Assembly (NCBI GenBank): GCA_018829445.1
Contig: JAHJTV010000063.1
Location: 124,001-188,000, forward strand
DNA: 64,000 nucleotides
Reading direction: 5' to 3'
From: a bacterium
GTDB lineage: Bacteria > SAR324 > XYD2-FULL-50-16
Shown: positions 51,401-59,948 of the stretch, in pieces
Layout of the letters: the number at the start of each line of letters is the position of its first letter
Numbering within the stretch: position 1 is the stretch's first letter
Program-made: the position numbers and the translations under genes
The notes under the pieces: model-generated
Database searches by the model: none
The model's input: the letters and a program-made list of their open reading frames with translations, nothing else
Told to the model about the DNA's origin: nothing

Positions 51401-54400
51401 GAAATTTCATCAGCCTTGACATTCCTGAACTCGGACCGATCTACCGATAAAGGCTGGCAATCTTCCCTGGGAAGTTATTTTACGCCAAAACCATTGTACA
51501 AAGCCGGTTCAGTCTCTTTTGTCTACCCCGGAGCTTTTAACTCGTATCTGGGAATGGGTAGGGACCTTCTTCGATCTTTTCCTGAACTGTCCGGTCTTTT
51601 GCCCACCTACACCTCCCATGTGGAAGCAGTTTTCCATGATCCGCTTGTTTTCCCAAGATCCATGAGTTCGCTGAGTGCATCAGAGATCGATCTGTTTCAG
51701 GAAAAGCTGGAAAGCGAGGTTATTCCAAACTTTGAAGCCGGTATAAATTTTGCCATTTTACATACAGCCCTATTAAGAGGCGCCTTTGGAATTCAACCGG
51801 ATTCAGCTTTCGGATATAGCATGGGTGAAGTCTCCATGGCATTTTCATTGGGTCTTTGGCAGAACACCGACAAAATACATACAGTATTGAACTCGGAGCC
51901 CCTGTTCCTGGAAAGACTGGCTGGTGCTATGAAAACAGCCCGGGAGGCTTGGAATCTCCCTTTGGACCAAACCGGGGAGAATCAGGATTCTCCCTGGGAA
52001 GCTTTTATCATCACCCACGATATCGAAGCCGTCAAACAAGCGGTTCAAAAGGAAGATCGGGTTTTTCTATTATTGATCAATTCCCCCGGGGAAATTGTTT
52101 TGGGCGGGGAGAAAAAAGCCTGTCAGAAATTTATTCAGTCAAATAATATAGCAGTAACGCCAGCCGGATTGTTTGATATTATTCACTGTGAACTTGTGAA
52201 GAAAGAGTATGAAAGCATCTATCAGATGTTTCATTCACCGGTTGTTCAAGAATCATCAATAAAATTTTATACCGCTGCCAACTACAAGCAGATAGAACTA
52301 TCCAGTCACACCCTGGCTGATAATATCGCTCAATTATACTGCCAGACCCTGGATTTTCCAAGGCTGGTAAACCAGGTGTACGAGGACGGGGCCAGAATAT
52401 TTATCGAGATCGGTCCTAAAAATACGTGTACAAACTGGATAGAAAAGATTTTGGATGAAAAGGAGCACCTGACAGTTTTAATGGACAGCAAATCTGAAAA
52501 CGGGTATTCCTCTCTGTTAAAAGCAATGGCCAGACTGATCTGCCACGGTACACCGGTGGATTTGTCGGCCCTATATCCCCGAACTGCTACGGAAATTGTT
52601 CAAAAAGATCACCGCGGTAGATCGATCAAGATTGGCGGAAACTCGATTTCGGATTCTATTTTGCTTCATGCGGACACAGAGGTGTTCCGCTTCCTGGAAG
52701 TCGAACAGCAACAAAATGATGTAATCCTGAAAGGGGTTGGAGAAAAAGAAACATTGGCCAAGCCAACTTTGCAGGAAAACCGACTTCCCGACTTGGCAGA
52801 TGATCTCTCTCAACAAACCCAATCCGAAGTTGACCAGTACAGAAGTCAGTTCAGTCGCAGCCATGGTGCTTTTCTGGAGGCCAGAAAGGCTTCCCTTAAC
52901 CATCTGAGAGAGATGATCAAGCTGCAGATTCTTCTGTCATCAGATCAACCTGCAGCACCTGTTTCCCCGGAGGAAAAAACGCCTTTCAAAGGAGATCCCT
53001 ATTTTTATCCTGAAGTCAGAAAACCGGTTTTTTCAAAGGAAATAATATGGGACGAAAACGATCTCCTTGAGTTCGCCGGTGGAAAAATAGCCAGGGTATT
53101 CGGAGAGGAATACGCCATTATAGATGGTTATCAATATCGGGTCAGACTGCCTTTACCTCCTTACCTTCTGGTCAACCGTGTTACCAAAATCGATGCTGCC
53201 TGTGGAGAATACAAGCCTTCATCACTGGTCACCGAATATGATATTCCGAAGAACGCCTGGTACAGCATCGACGGTCAGATCCCCTGGGCTATTGCCAGCG
53301 AAGCCGGTCAGTGCGACCTGTTATTGATCAGTTTCCTGGGGATTGATTTTCGGAGTAAAGGAGAGCGGTATTATCGGTTAACCGATTATACCATGACTTT
53401 TTTTGATCACCTGCCTAAAGAGGGAGACACACTCAGATACGAGATAAAAATCGAATCCTTTCTGAAGTTTGGGGAAGCCCTGTTTTTTAATTTCGGTTAT
53501 GACTGCTTTGTTAAGGATAAGCTGGTCTATAAAATGACCGGAGGTCGGGCAGGATTTACTTCAGATAAAGAACTGGCTCAGGGAAAGGGCATTGTGTTTT
53601 CAAAAACCGAAGAGCAGCAGCGGCTGAATGTCACCAGAAAATCGTTTACTCCCCTGTTACCGTGTTTAAAGGCCCGATTCTCCAGACAGGATCTTCTCAA
53701 TATATCCCAAGGGCGGATTGCCGATTGTTTTGGCCCCCGGTACGATCAACAGGGAGCTAATCCCTCTCTTAGATTTGCTTCCGAAGAGATATTGATGATC
53801 GACCGCATTGTTTCCATCGATAGACAGGGAGGCCCCTGGGGACTGGGAGAGATCGTGGCGGAAAAGGATCTTGCCCCGGATCATTGGTATTTCCCCTGCC
53901 ATTTCAAAGATGATAATGTTCTGGCCGGAACCCTGGTAACGGAAGGCTGTGTTCAATTGTTGGGATTCTATATGCTGTACCTGGGATTGCAAATCAACAC
54001 CAAGGATGCAAGGTTCCAGCCCATTCAAAACCGATCTTATGCAATCCGGGCCAGGGGACAGATTGTACCGACTGATACACGGTACAGTTATAAAATGGAG
54101 ATCATCGATATCGGAACAACTCCCCGACCTTATGCCAGAGCCAATTTCTATATCATCATGAACGACAGGATTCTGGTGGATTTTCGGGATCTTGGCATCG
54201 AGATGGTGGAAAAATCAAGTGATGATCCCTCTCTGAATCGTTCTCCGGCAAAGATTACCAGTCCGATAAAAAAGCCTCTATATGATTACAGCACCCTTGA
54301 AGAATTTGCCACCGGTTCCCTCGAAAAGGTATTCGGTCCGGAATTCAAAATCTATGACAACAAACGGGGGCCCAGGATTCCCAATAGTGATCTGTTATTG

Positions 54401-55417
54401 GTCAGCCGCATCCTGGAACTTAAGGGCGAGCGATTCAATTTTAAGGAGATCTCTGAAATAACCACCGAATATGATGTCCCTGCTGACGCCTGGTTTTTTG
54501 AGCAAAATTCGGTTCCCATTGTACCCTATTCGATTATTATGGAGATCGCGCTGCAGCCCAGCGCTTTTTTAAGTGGCTACATGGGAACGACTTTGCTTTA
54601 TCCGGATGCAGAGATGTGTTATCGCAACCTCAGTTCTGACGCTGAATTAGTCATTGTTCCCGATCTCCGTGGAAAAACCATCGTTAATAAAACCAGGATG
54701 CTGAATGTGTCTAAAGCTGCAGAAACGGTGGTGATGAACTTTGAATATGATCTCAGTTGCGATGATTTTACCTTCTATAAAGGGATTACCCAATTTGGAT
54801 ATTTTACTCCTCAGGCCCTGGACATGCAGAAAGGACTTGATCGTGGAGCAAAGATCCCCCCCTGGTTCACCAAAGAGAACCTTTTGCTGGATTCTGCCCG
54901 AAAGATAAACCTGCATTCTCCGGAAGCCCGAAATCGCTATTATCAAGCTTTGCCCACTCAACCCCGTTATCGGCTCGCTGGTGGCCAGCTTGAGTTTCTG
55001 GATGAAGCCTACATTTTTGAAAACCGGGGAAAATATGGAAAGGGTTATGTTTTTGCAACAAAAACCGTTGATCCAACGGACTGGTTTTACCCCTGTCATT
55101 TTTTTAAAGACCCTGTTATGCCAGGATCACTTGGAGTTGAAGCCATTCTTCAGACCATGAGACTATTTGTACTTCAACAGGACTTGGGTAAGACCCTGGT
55201 ATCACCCTACTTTACACATTATCCCGGAATCACCAAGTGGATTTACAGGGGACAGATAACACCGGATAATGAAGTGATGGATCTTGAGGTTCACATCAAA
55301 CAGATCGACCAACAGCCTGGTCAGGTTACGATAATCGCTGATGCCAATCTCTGGAAAAACAAACTTCGCATCTACCAGATTACTGACGCCGCAATTATGT
55401 TGAAAGGAGACAGATGA
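48449..55417 (+). CDS. PUFA/secondary-lipid-synthase-like megasynthase: KS-CLF-AT-DH-DH (PfaC/Pfa3-like)
   Basis: KS: DAACASS, ECHATGT, SVKANFGH; CLF with SAEENS in place of the KS Cys motif; AT: FGYSMGE; two FabA-like double-hotdog units with HWYFPCHFKDDNVLAGTL and DWFYPCHFFKDPVMPGSL; ATG at 48449 preferred over 48380. Confidence 0.88.
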   Translation: MQKIAVIEMSCLFPGAKTPREFIENLNNRIDSTSNHSSRQMGVDPQLYYHEKKGLADKYYSQRGGYITDFTFDPSGYLIEEDFLNQLDDLYKWSLYVAKEALVNGGYYNQPTLQNCGLILGNLSFPTKTSNKLFLPIYHRAIETGVKELLDLEDFKLIGENHTDEANYINSRISGYPAALISEALGLSGPYFALDAACASSLFAVKLACDYLETGKADIMLAGAVSAGDPFFINQGFSTFTAYSQNDISCPLDKHSEGLISGEGAGMFLLKRFEDAQRDNDQIFAVISGIGLSNDGRGRSVLSPNVKGQLLAYQRAYESTDIKPEQVNYVECHATGTMIGDVSEIESLGTFFSKYNSDPYIGSVKANFGHLLSCAGMASMIKVILSMGQSEIPATINIKTPIVSSGKVVSSGLPWTNLQQPKIAAVNAFGFGGTNAHLIFEPNSAEQKTGVLSSGRNQKQCDMTIIGMDASFGACKTLGEFEQSIYKGEQLFTDLPQKRWKGLENHDSILKAYGFERGQAPQGAYIEAFEFDALHFKIPPKEVEAMIPQQLLMLKVADKALQDAQIREGENVGVIIAMESDKSLHQFRGRIDLDWMLEKALQTNPLPLTSSQLATLKKILKDAIRKPVQVNEFTSFIGNIMASRIAALWDFSGPAFTLSAEENSVYKALEVAQMMLGNNEVDAIVVGAVDLAGNFEDVLVRNRLMASVSSGKYTMGLESGAEGWMVGEGAGAIVLKRSDRAQKDQNRGYAVINAVSLNNGGDENALVLNCGKALTEAGIAASDVEYLELSGTVGNEEEEIRGLIESYQQAPRLSCAMGSVSANIGHTFVASGIASIIKTALCLHGQYIPAVPGWQSPKSGAWGNSAFYVATDSKSWIVKEGIKRTAAVNGTDADGTVAHVIMSENPIPQRKENTYRTQTTPFIFPLASGDNTGLKSQLEFLAEVIKKSENLYLSACENYIRFSQIDEKKRIISILGNDKNQLAGEISSALTFLNSDRSTDKGWQSSLGSYFTPKPLYKAGSVSFVYPGAFNSYLGMGRDLLRSFPELSGLLPTYTSHVEAVFHDPLVFPRSMSSLSASEIDLFQEKLESEVIPNFEAGINFAILHTALLRGAFGIQPDSAFGYSMGEVSMAFSLGLWQNTDKIHTVLNSEPLFLERLAGAMKTAREAWNLPLDQTGENQDSPWEAFIITHDIEAVKQAVQKEDRVFLLLINSPGEIVLGGEKKACQKFIQSNNIAVTPAGLFDIIHCELVKKEYESIYQMFHSPVVQESSIKFYTAANYKQIELSSHTLADNIAQLYCQTLDFPRLVNQVYEDGARIFIEIGPKNTCTNWIEKILDEKEHLTVLMDSKSENGYSSLLKAMARLICHGTPVDLSALYPRTATEIVQKDHRGRSIKIGGNSISDSILLHADTEVFRFLEVEQQQNDVILKGVGEKETLAKPTLQENRLPDLADDLSQQTQSEVDQYRSQFSRSHGAFLEARKASLNHLREMIKLQILLSSDQPAAPVSPEEKTPFKGDPYFYPEVRKPVFSKEIIWDENDLLEFAGGKIARVFGEEYAIIDGYQYRVRLPLPPYLLVNRVTKIDAACGEYKPSSLVTEYDIPKNAWYSIDGQIPWAIASEAGQCDLLLISFLGIDFRSKGERYYRLTDYTMTFFDHLPKEGDTLRYEIKIESFLKFGEALFFNFGYDCFVKDKLVYKMTGGRAGFTSDKELAQGKGIVFSKTEEQQRLNVTRKSFTPLLPCLKARFSRQDLLNISQGRIADCFGPRYDQQGANPSLRFASEEILMIDRIVSIDRQGGPWGLGEIVAEKDLAPDHWYFPCHFKDDNVLAGTLVTEGCVQLLGFYMLYLGLQINTKDARFQPIQNRSYAIRARGQIVPTDTRYSYKMEIIDIGTTPRPYARANFYIIMNDRILVDFRDLGIEMVEKSSDDPSLNRSPAKITSPIKKPLYDYSTLEEFATGSLEKVFGPEFKIYDNKRGPRIPNSDLLLVSRILELKGERFNFKEISEITTEYDVPADAWFFEQNSVPIVPYSIIMEIALQPSAFLSGYMGTTLLYPDAEMCYRNLSSDAELVIVPDLRGKTIVNKTRMLNVSKAAETVVMNFEYDLSCDDFTFYKGITQFGYFTPQALDMQKGLDRGAKIPPWFTKENLLLDSARKINLHSPEARNRYYQALPTQPRYRLAGGQLEFLDEAYIFENRGKYGKGYVFATKTVDPTDWFYPCHFFKDPVMPGSLGVEAILQTMRLFVLQQDLGKTLVSPYFTHYPGITKWIYRGQITPDNEVMDLEVHIKQIDQQPGQVTIIADANLWKNKLRIYQITDAAIMLKGDR

Positions 55418-57063
55418 TGACAGCTTTACCCAACACCCTGACCTGTTCTGAGACAATCAGACCCAATCTGGCATGGAGCGGGAAAGAAGAAACAATCGAA
55501 TATGAGGAATCTTCAATCAGGGACAGGCTACTGGCACTAGAACAGCCCTGCTTTATCATAAAAACAAAAAAGGGAATCGGAGTAAGCGGTGAGGGCACAA
55601 TTCAGGGTGAGTTCTCAGACAAAAGCGATCATCGATTATTGTGTTTCATCCCGGCTCTGACAGCAAAAAACCTGGGTGATGAAGGATTTAAAAATTCTTA
55701 TAAAACACCTTATGCCTATTATACGGGTTCCATGGCCCATGGGATCTCTTCGGTGGATATGGTTATGTCCCTGGGAAAACAGGGTTTTCTCTCCTCCTTT
55801 GGAGCCGGTGGTGTCATCCCTGCTAAACTGGAAGAGGCGATCAATCAGATCCAGGGAGAGTTGCCGGAAGGACCATACGCCTTTAATCTGATCCATAATC
55901 CCTTTTTTGAAGCGCTGGAACGTAATTCCGTGGAAACCTATTTGAAGTATGGCATTACCACAGTGGAAGCGTCCGCCTATATGGATCTGACCCCTTATGT
56001 GGTCTTATACCGGGTGGCAGGGTTAAGCGAAGCACCGGATGGAAGTGTTCTTAAGAAAAACAGAATTATAGCAAAAATATCAAGGAGAGAAGTCGCCACT
56101 AAATTCATGGAGCCGCCCCCGGAGAAGATCCTGGCAAAGCTGCTGGAGCAGAAACTGATCACTCAGGAGCAAGCCAACATGGCAAAACAGGTGCCCATGG
56201 CTGATGATGTAACAGTTGAAGCTGACTCAGGAGGTCATACCGACAACCGCCCCCTGGTATCGATATTACCTTCCATGATTGCCCTGCGCAACGAGATTCA
56301 ATCCAGATACAATTATGATCAACCCATACGTATTGGTGCCGCCGGAGGAATCGCGACTCCTGAGTCCGCACTGGCGGCTTTTATGATGGGTGCTTCTTAT
56401 GTGGTAACCGGTTCCGTGAACCAGGCGTGTATCGAAGCGGGAACATCCCCGGCAGTTCAAAACCTGCTGGCGCAAACACAGATGGCCGATGTTGTCATGG
56501 CACCGGCGTTTGATATGTTTGAGATGGGGGGCAGACTTCAGGTTTTAAAAAGGGGAACTCTGTTTGCCATGAGGGCTCAAAAGCTGGCTGATTTTTATCA
56601 CAACTACCGCTCAATTGAGGAGATCCCGGTAGCGGAAAAAGAGAAACTTGAAAAGCAGGTCTTCCGCAAGAGCCTGGAGGAGATCTGGCAGGGTACAGTC
56701 GAGTTTTTTAACCAAAGAGACCCGGAACAGATCGAAAAAGCCAATAAGAATCCAAGGAAAAAGATGGCCCTGGTATTCCGTTGGTACCTGGGCCTGGCAT
56801 CCCACTGGGCTAACTCGGGTGAAAAAGGCAGGGAGATGGATTACCAGATCTGGTGTGGACCCTCAATGGGAGCTTTCAACGATTGGGTTCGCGGGTCTTA
56901 TTTAGAGGAGGTTGGTAACAGGAAAGTGGTCGATGTGGCGAAAAACATTCTCGATGGGGCTGCATACCTTTATCGTATTCAACAACTAAAAATGCGAAAT
57001 ATCCACCTTCCCGTTTTTTTCAGCCAATATACGCCACGGCCGATTAAATCGATATCCATGTAA
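55414..57063 (+). CDS. pfaD: PfaD-like trans-acting enoyl reductase (2-nitropropane dioxygenase/FMN family)
   Basis: GVIPAKLEEAINQI, FNLIHNPFFEALERNSVETYLKYGITTVEASAYM, ADSGGHTDNRPL, RIGAAGGIATPESALAAFMMGASYVVTGSVNQACIEAGTS; 4-bp ATGA overlap with upstream gene. Confidence 0.9.
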   Translation: MMTALPNTLTCSETIRPNLAWSGKEETIEYEESSIRDRLLALEQPCFIIKTKKGIGVSGEGTIQGEFSDKSDHRLLCFIPALTAKNLGDEGFKNSYKTPYAYYTGSMAHGISSVDMVMSLGKQGFLSSFGAGGVIPAKLEEAINQIQGELPEGPYAFNLIHNPFFEALERNSVETYLKYGITTVEASAYMDLTPYVVLYRVAGLSEAPDGSVLKKNRIIAKISRREVATKFMEPPPEKILAKLLEQKLITQEQANMAKQVPMADDVTVEADSGGHTDNRPLVSILPSMIALRNEIQSRYNYDQPIRIGAAGGIATPESALAAFMMGASYVVTGSVNQACIEAGTSPAVQNLLAQTQMADVVMAPAFDMFEMGGRLQVLKRGTLFAMRAQKLADFYHNYRSIEEIPVAEKEKLEKQVFRKSLEEIWQGTVEFFNQRDPEQIEKANKNPRKKMALVFRWYLGLASHWANSGEKGREMDYQIWCGPSMGAFNDWVRGSYLEEVGNRKVVDVAKNILDGAAYLYRIQQLKMRNIHLPVFFSQYTPRPIKSISM

Positions 57064-57160
57064 GGGAGCCGTATATATCTGCAAATCGAGGAAAACGCGA
57101 TCTGATCCCTCTTCCTCGATTTGCTATAAAATAGAGACCACAAAAAGCAACACCATGCAA

Positions 57161-59575
57161 TTACAGGGTTTGATCAACCTGGGGCAGATCCAGATAAATC
57201 CCCTTTCTTCTCTGCCGAATAACCCGCCTGATATTGTCTATTATGACAGGAACATGACAGGCAAATTCCGCTTCAAATTCAAGAACATCAATATCTTCCA
57301 ATGCTGTTACTGTGTGTAAACGAGTATCATTCTGAGTGATATTCTGCAAAAAGAACTCACACTCACCAACCAAATCGGGTCCTGTAAACCTCTTTTCCTT
57401 TTCCCCAATTTTTATAACAACAGGTCCGTTGGCAATGAAGAGTCGTTTATCATGCTCTCCAATTTTAATTAAGGCGTCTCCCTTAAGTACCCTTTTTTGA
57501 TGGCTGTTTCTGGCAATTCTATTCAAAACCGTGGTGGACAAATCCTGCGAAAAATCACTGGCTGATTGGAGTATCAGCCGTCTTTCAAACATCTCTTTGA
57601 AATATCCGTCATAATTGACATTCAATGCATTCATCGCCTCAATAAATAGGCTCGCGGGGATACGGAGGAATCGGAGCCGATTGAGGGTTTTAACCGAAGC
57701 CATTCGAGGTTGCCGGGCAAGAACACCAATATCACCCATTACCTCTCCGTCCCCGACACCTGAACGTGCTATTACTTCTCCCTGGCTGTCATAGGACAAA
57801 AACTCCGCTCTTCCTCTGACAATGATGTAGACGCTGTCCGAAATATCCCCTTGTTCAATCATGAAGGTTCCGATATTCGGATTTACCTGGGTGGGAGTGT
57901 TCGCAAAAACATAGGCATAGTAGCGCATGGTCTTGTATTGATTATCATCTATCTCATCACCAAGAATGCTTTTAAAATAATCCAGGATAAGGTTGAAGGC
58001 TTGAAAGAAATAGGGAATCACGGGATCTAAACCAACACCAAAGTTTTTTACGCTGCCATCCGGCATCCTGATGGTTTTATCCAGATCGCCTACCCTGACA
58101 AAACGTCCCTCCTTTTCATAATCCTTGCTTAGCAGACTTTTTGTGACATGAGTAAAAACACGATTAGACCGTTCTGTTTTCGCTTTTTTCAAATCCTGCC
58201 ACTGGCCATGCACCGTAAATGGCAGGGAATTTTCTGTTGCACATCCGGCATCGTACTTGATCAGGTCGTACGTTTGCTTGCGTATCACATTGTCGAGATG
58301 CTCCAGATGAGCTTCGGGCATCCACCCATCCTTAACCATCTTTTTCATTCGTTTAAAGGCCACTATATCCAAGAAGTGCCCATATCGATACTGATCCCCT
58401 TCAAGTTGAAAATCAAAGGAGTAAACCGTTGTGGGAACACTGTGGCAACTCAGATGTCCGGTAATTTTGATCCCTTCCAGGTTATAAGTCTCTGTTTGGT
58501 ATGGGTTCTCCTTCAAAAATGGCAGAATCGTCCAAGAAAAACAGTTTTCTACCTGCTTCTCCGGAATATCCACCAGAGTGGAGATTTTCCTGACGACAGA
58601 AAATTTGACCGGCTCGGTGGTAATTATATGGCAGGGACTGTTCCGTCTGAACAGTTCCACCATGGCACCAATATGATCGTCATGGTTATGGGTAACCAGG
58701 ATATGATGAATTGATTGTTTCGATAAACCGTTATGGTTAATAATATCCGTCATGTTGGATGGATAATCGATCATGATCGGTTCATACTTGTGGATGACGG
58801 TGGTATGAGCACAGCTGTTATAAGGGTCCATGCCGTCGAATTCCCCCGTGTGCCAGATACCGAAATTGGTGATGGGGAATTTTAGATGTTTATATTCCAC
58901 CGGAGCTCTGAAGCGCTCAGTTACCTCCAGCGATACATCTATATCAATTGAATCACTTTGATAGATGATACGATACCGGTTATAGTCAAGGCGCCCAATA
59001 TAAACACCATCTCCGATATCGCTGTAGTCGCTTTCGCCTTTTGGCTTTGGATCCAGATGGATCGAGTTGACGAAGGAGTGACTGTCTTTTATCTCATTCC
59101 CGACAGAAAGGCCAAGGATCTCCTTTCTCAAGGCATCCCGTGTTCCTTCCGGGATGTCCATATCATCCAGCTCTTCCAACCGATCTACACCGTAGTTACC
59201 ATACTTGATCATCATCAGGGCTTTTTGAACATCCGGTTCCAAACCGATCAGGGTTGGATACTGTCCGGCATAAAAAGCGGGCAGCAGTTTGCCTTCTGAT
59301 TCAACCAGGCAGAGATAAAGCGCATAAAGGATTGGAAACTCAACCAACACCCAGCAGATCGAATCGTCCTGAATCTTGGAGTCAACCAACACAAACGAAT
59401 TAACCGCATTTCTTCCGTAGTAGCCGACTTGCTGTAAACGTTTCACCACATCAGGCGGTTGACCGAAACTGATCCTCCGGTCTTTTTCAGTTATTTCAAC
59501 CACAAAAACACCGGGGTCCAATTTGTTAACAACTATCTTACCTTTTGGACTTACGGACTGCAGCCTTCGTTTCAT
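57161..59575 (-). CDS. metallo-beta-lactamase fold protein fused to two cyclic-nucleotide-binding-like domains
   Basis: HILVTHNHDDHIGAMVELF (HxHxDH); FMIEQGDISDSVYIIVRGRAEFLSY...GEVMGDIGVLARQPRMASV cNMP fold; second degenerate cNMP-like repeat KGDALIKIGEHDKRLFIANGPVVIKIGEKEKRFTGPDLVGECEFF; track start 59641, ATG 59573-59575 plausible. Confidence 0.85.
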   Translation of the reverse strand: MKRRLQSVSPKGKIVVNKLDPGVFVVEITEKDRRISFGQPPDVVKRLQQVGYYGRNAVNSFVLVDSKIQDDSICWVLVEFPILYALYLCLVESEGKLLPAFYAGQYPTLIGLEPDVQKALMMIKYGNYGVDRLEELDDMDIPEGTRDALRKEILGLSVGNEIKDSHSFVNSIHLDPKPKGESDYSDIGDGVYIGRLDYNRYRIIYQSDSIDIDVSLEVTERFRAPVEYKHLKFPITNFGIWHTGEFDGMDPYNSCAHTTVIHKYEPIMIDYPSNMTDIINHNGLSKQSIHHILVTHNHDDHIGAMVELFRRNSPCHIITTEPVKFSVVRKISTLVDIPEKQVENCFSWTILPFLKENPYQTETYNLEGIKITGHLSCHSVPTTVYSFDFQLEGDQYRYGHFLDIVAFKRMKKMVKDGWMPEAHLEHLDNVIRKQTYDLIKYDAGCATENSLPFTVHGQWQDLKKAKTERSNRVFTHVTKSLLSKDYEKEGRFVRVGDLDKTIRMPDGSVKNFGVGLDPVIPYFFQAFNLILDYFKSILGDEIDDNQYKTMRYYAYVFANTPTQVNPNIGTFMIEQGDISDSVYIIVRGRAEFLSYDSQGEVIARSGVGDGEVMGDIGVLARQPRMASVKTLNRLRFLRIPASLFIEAMNALNVNYDGYFKEMFERRLILQSASDFSQDLSTTVLNRIARNSHQKRVLKGDALIKIGEHDKRLFIANGPVVIKIGEKEKRFTGPDLVGECEFFLQNITQNDTRLHTVTALEDIDVLEFEAEFACHVPVIIDNIRRVIRQRRKGIYLDLPQVDQTL

Positions 59576-59948
59576 CTTTGATCTCTCTCCAAAAGCTCTA
59601 TATGCGATGGTAAACGCTCTAGCCAAGGCTAAAGTACCCATCTTTTTGTGCCGGATAATATGGTTACTAATATACTGAAATAGCGGCTACAAATCAATCA
59701 TTACAGGGAATTTGAAATTATTTAAGGTTTTTTCGAAACAAGCTAAGCATAATTCAAGCCTAAATCAGCAAATGGAGAGAGTTTCCGCCATATTGATTTT
59801 TGAAGGAAATCGGATTGGTACGTATGATTGACAGGCAACTTTGAATATAAAAAGGGATGAATTAATTCCGAGAGGTGCAACCCATTCCTGCAAGACAGCT
59901 AATCAGGCAGAAATGGGTCAGAGTTGACAGGGGAGAGTATCAGTGAGC

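Noticed and set aside
58148-58714. 188 aa plus-strand ORF
   Set aside because: Fully antisense to the MBL-cNMP gene, whose motifs are clear; no independent evidence of coding.
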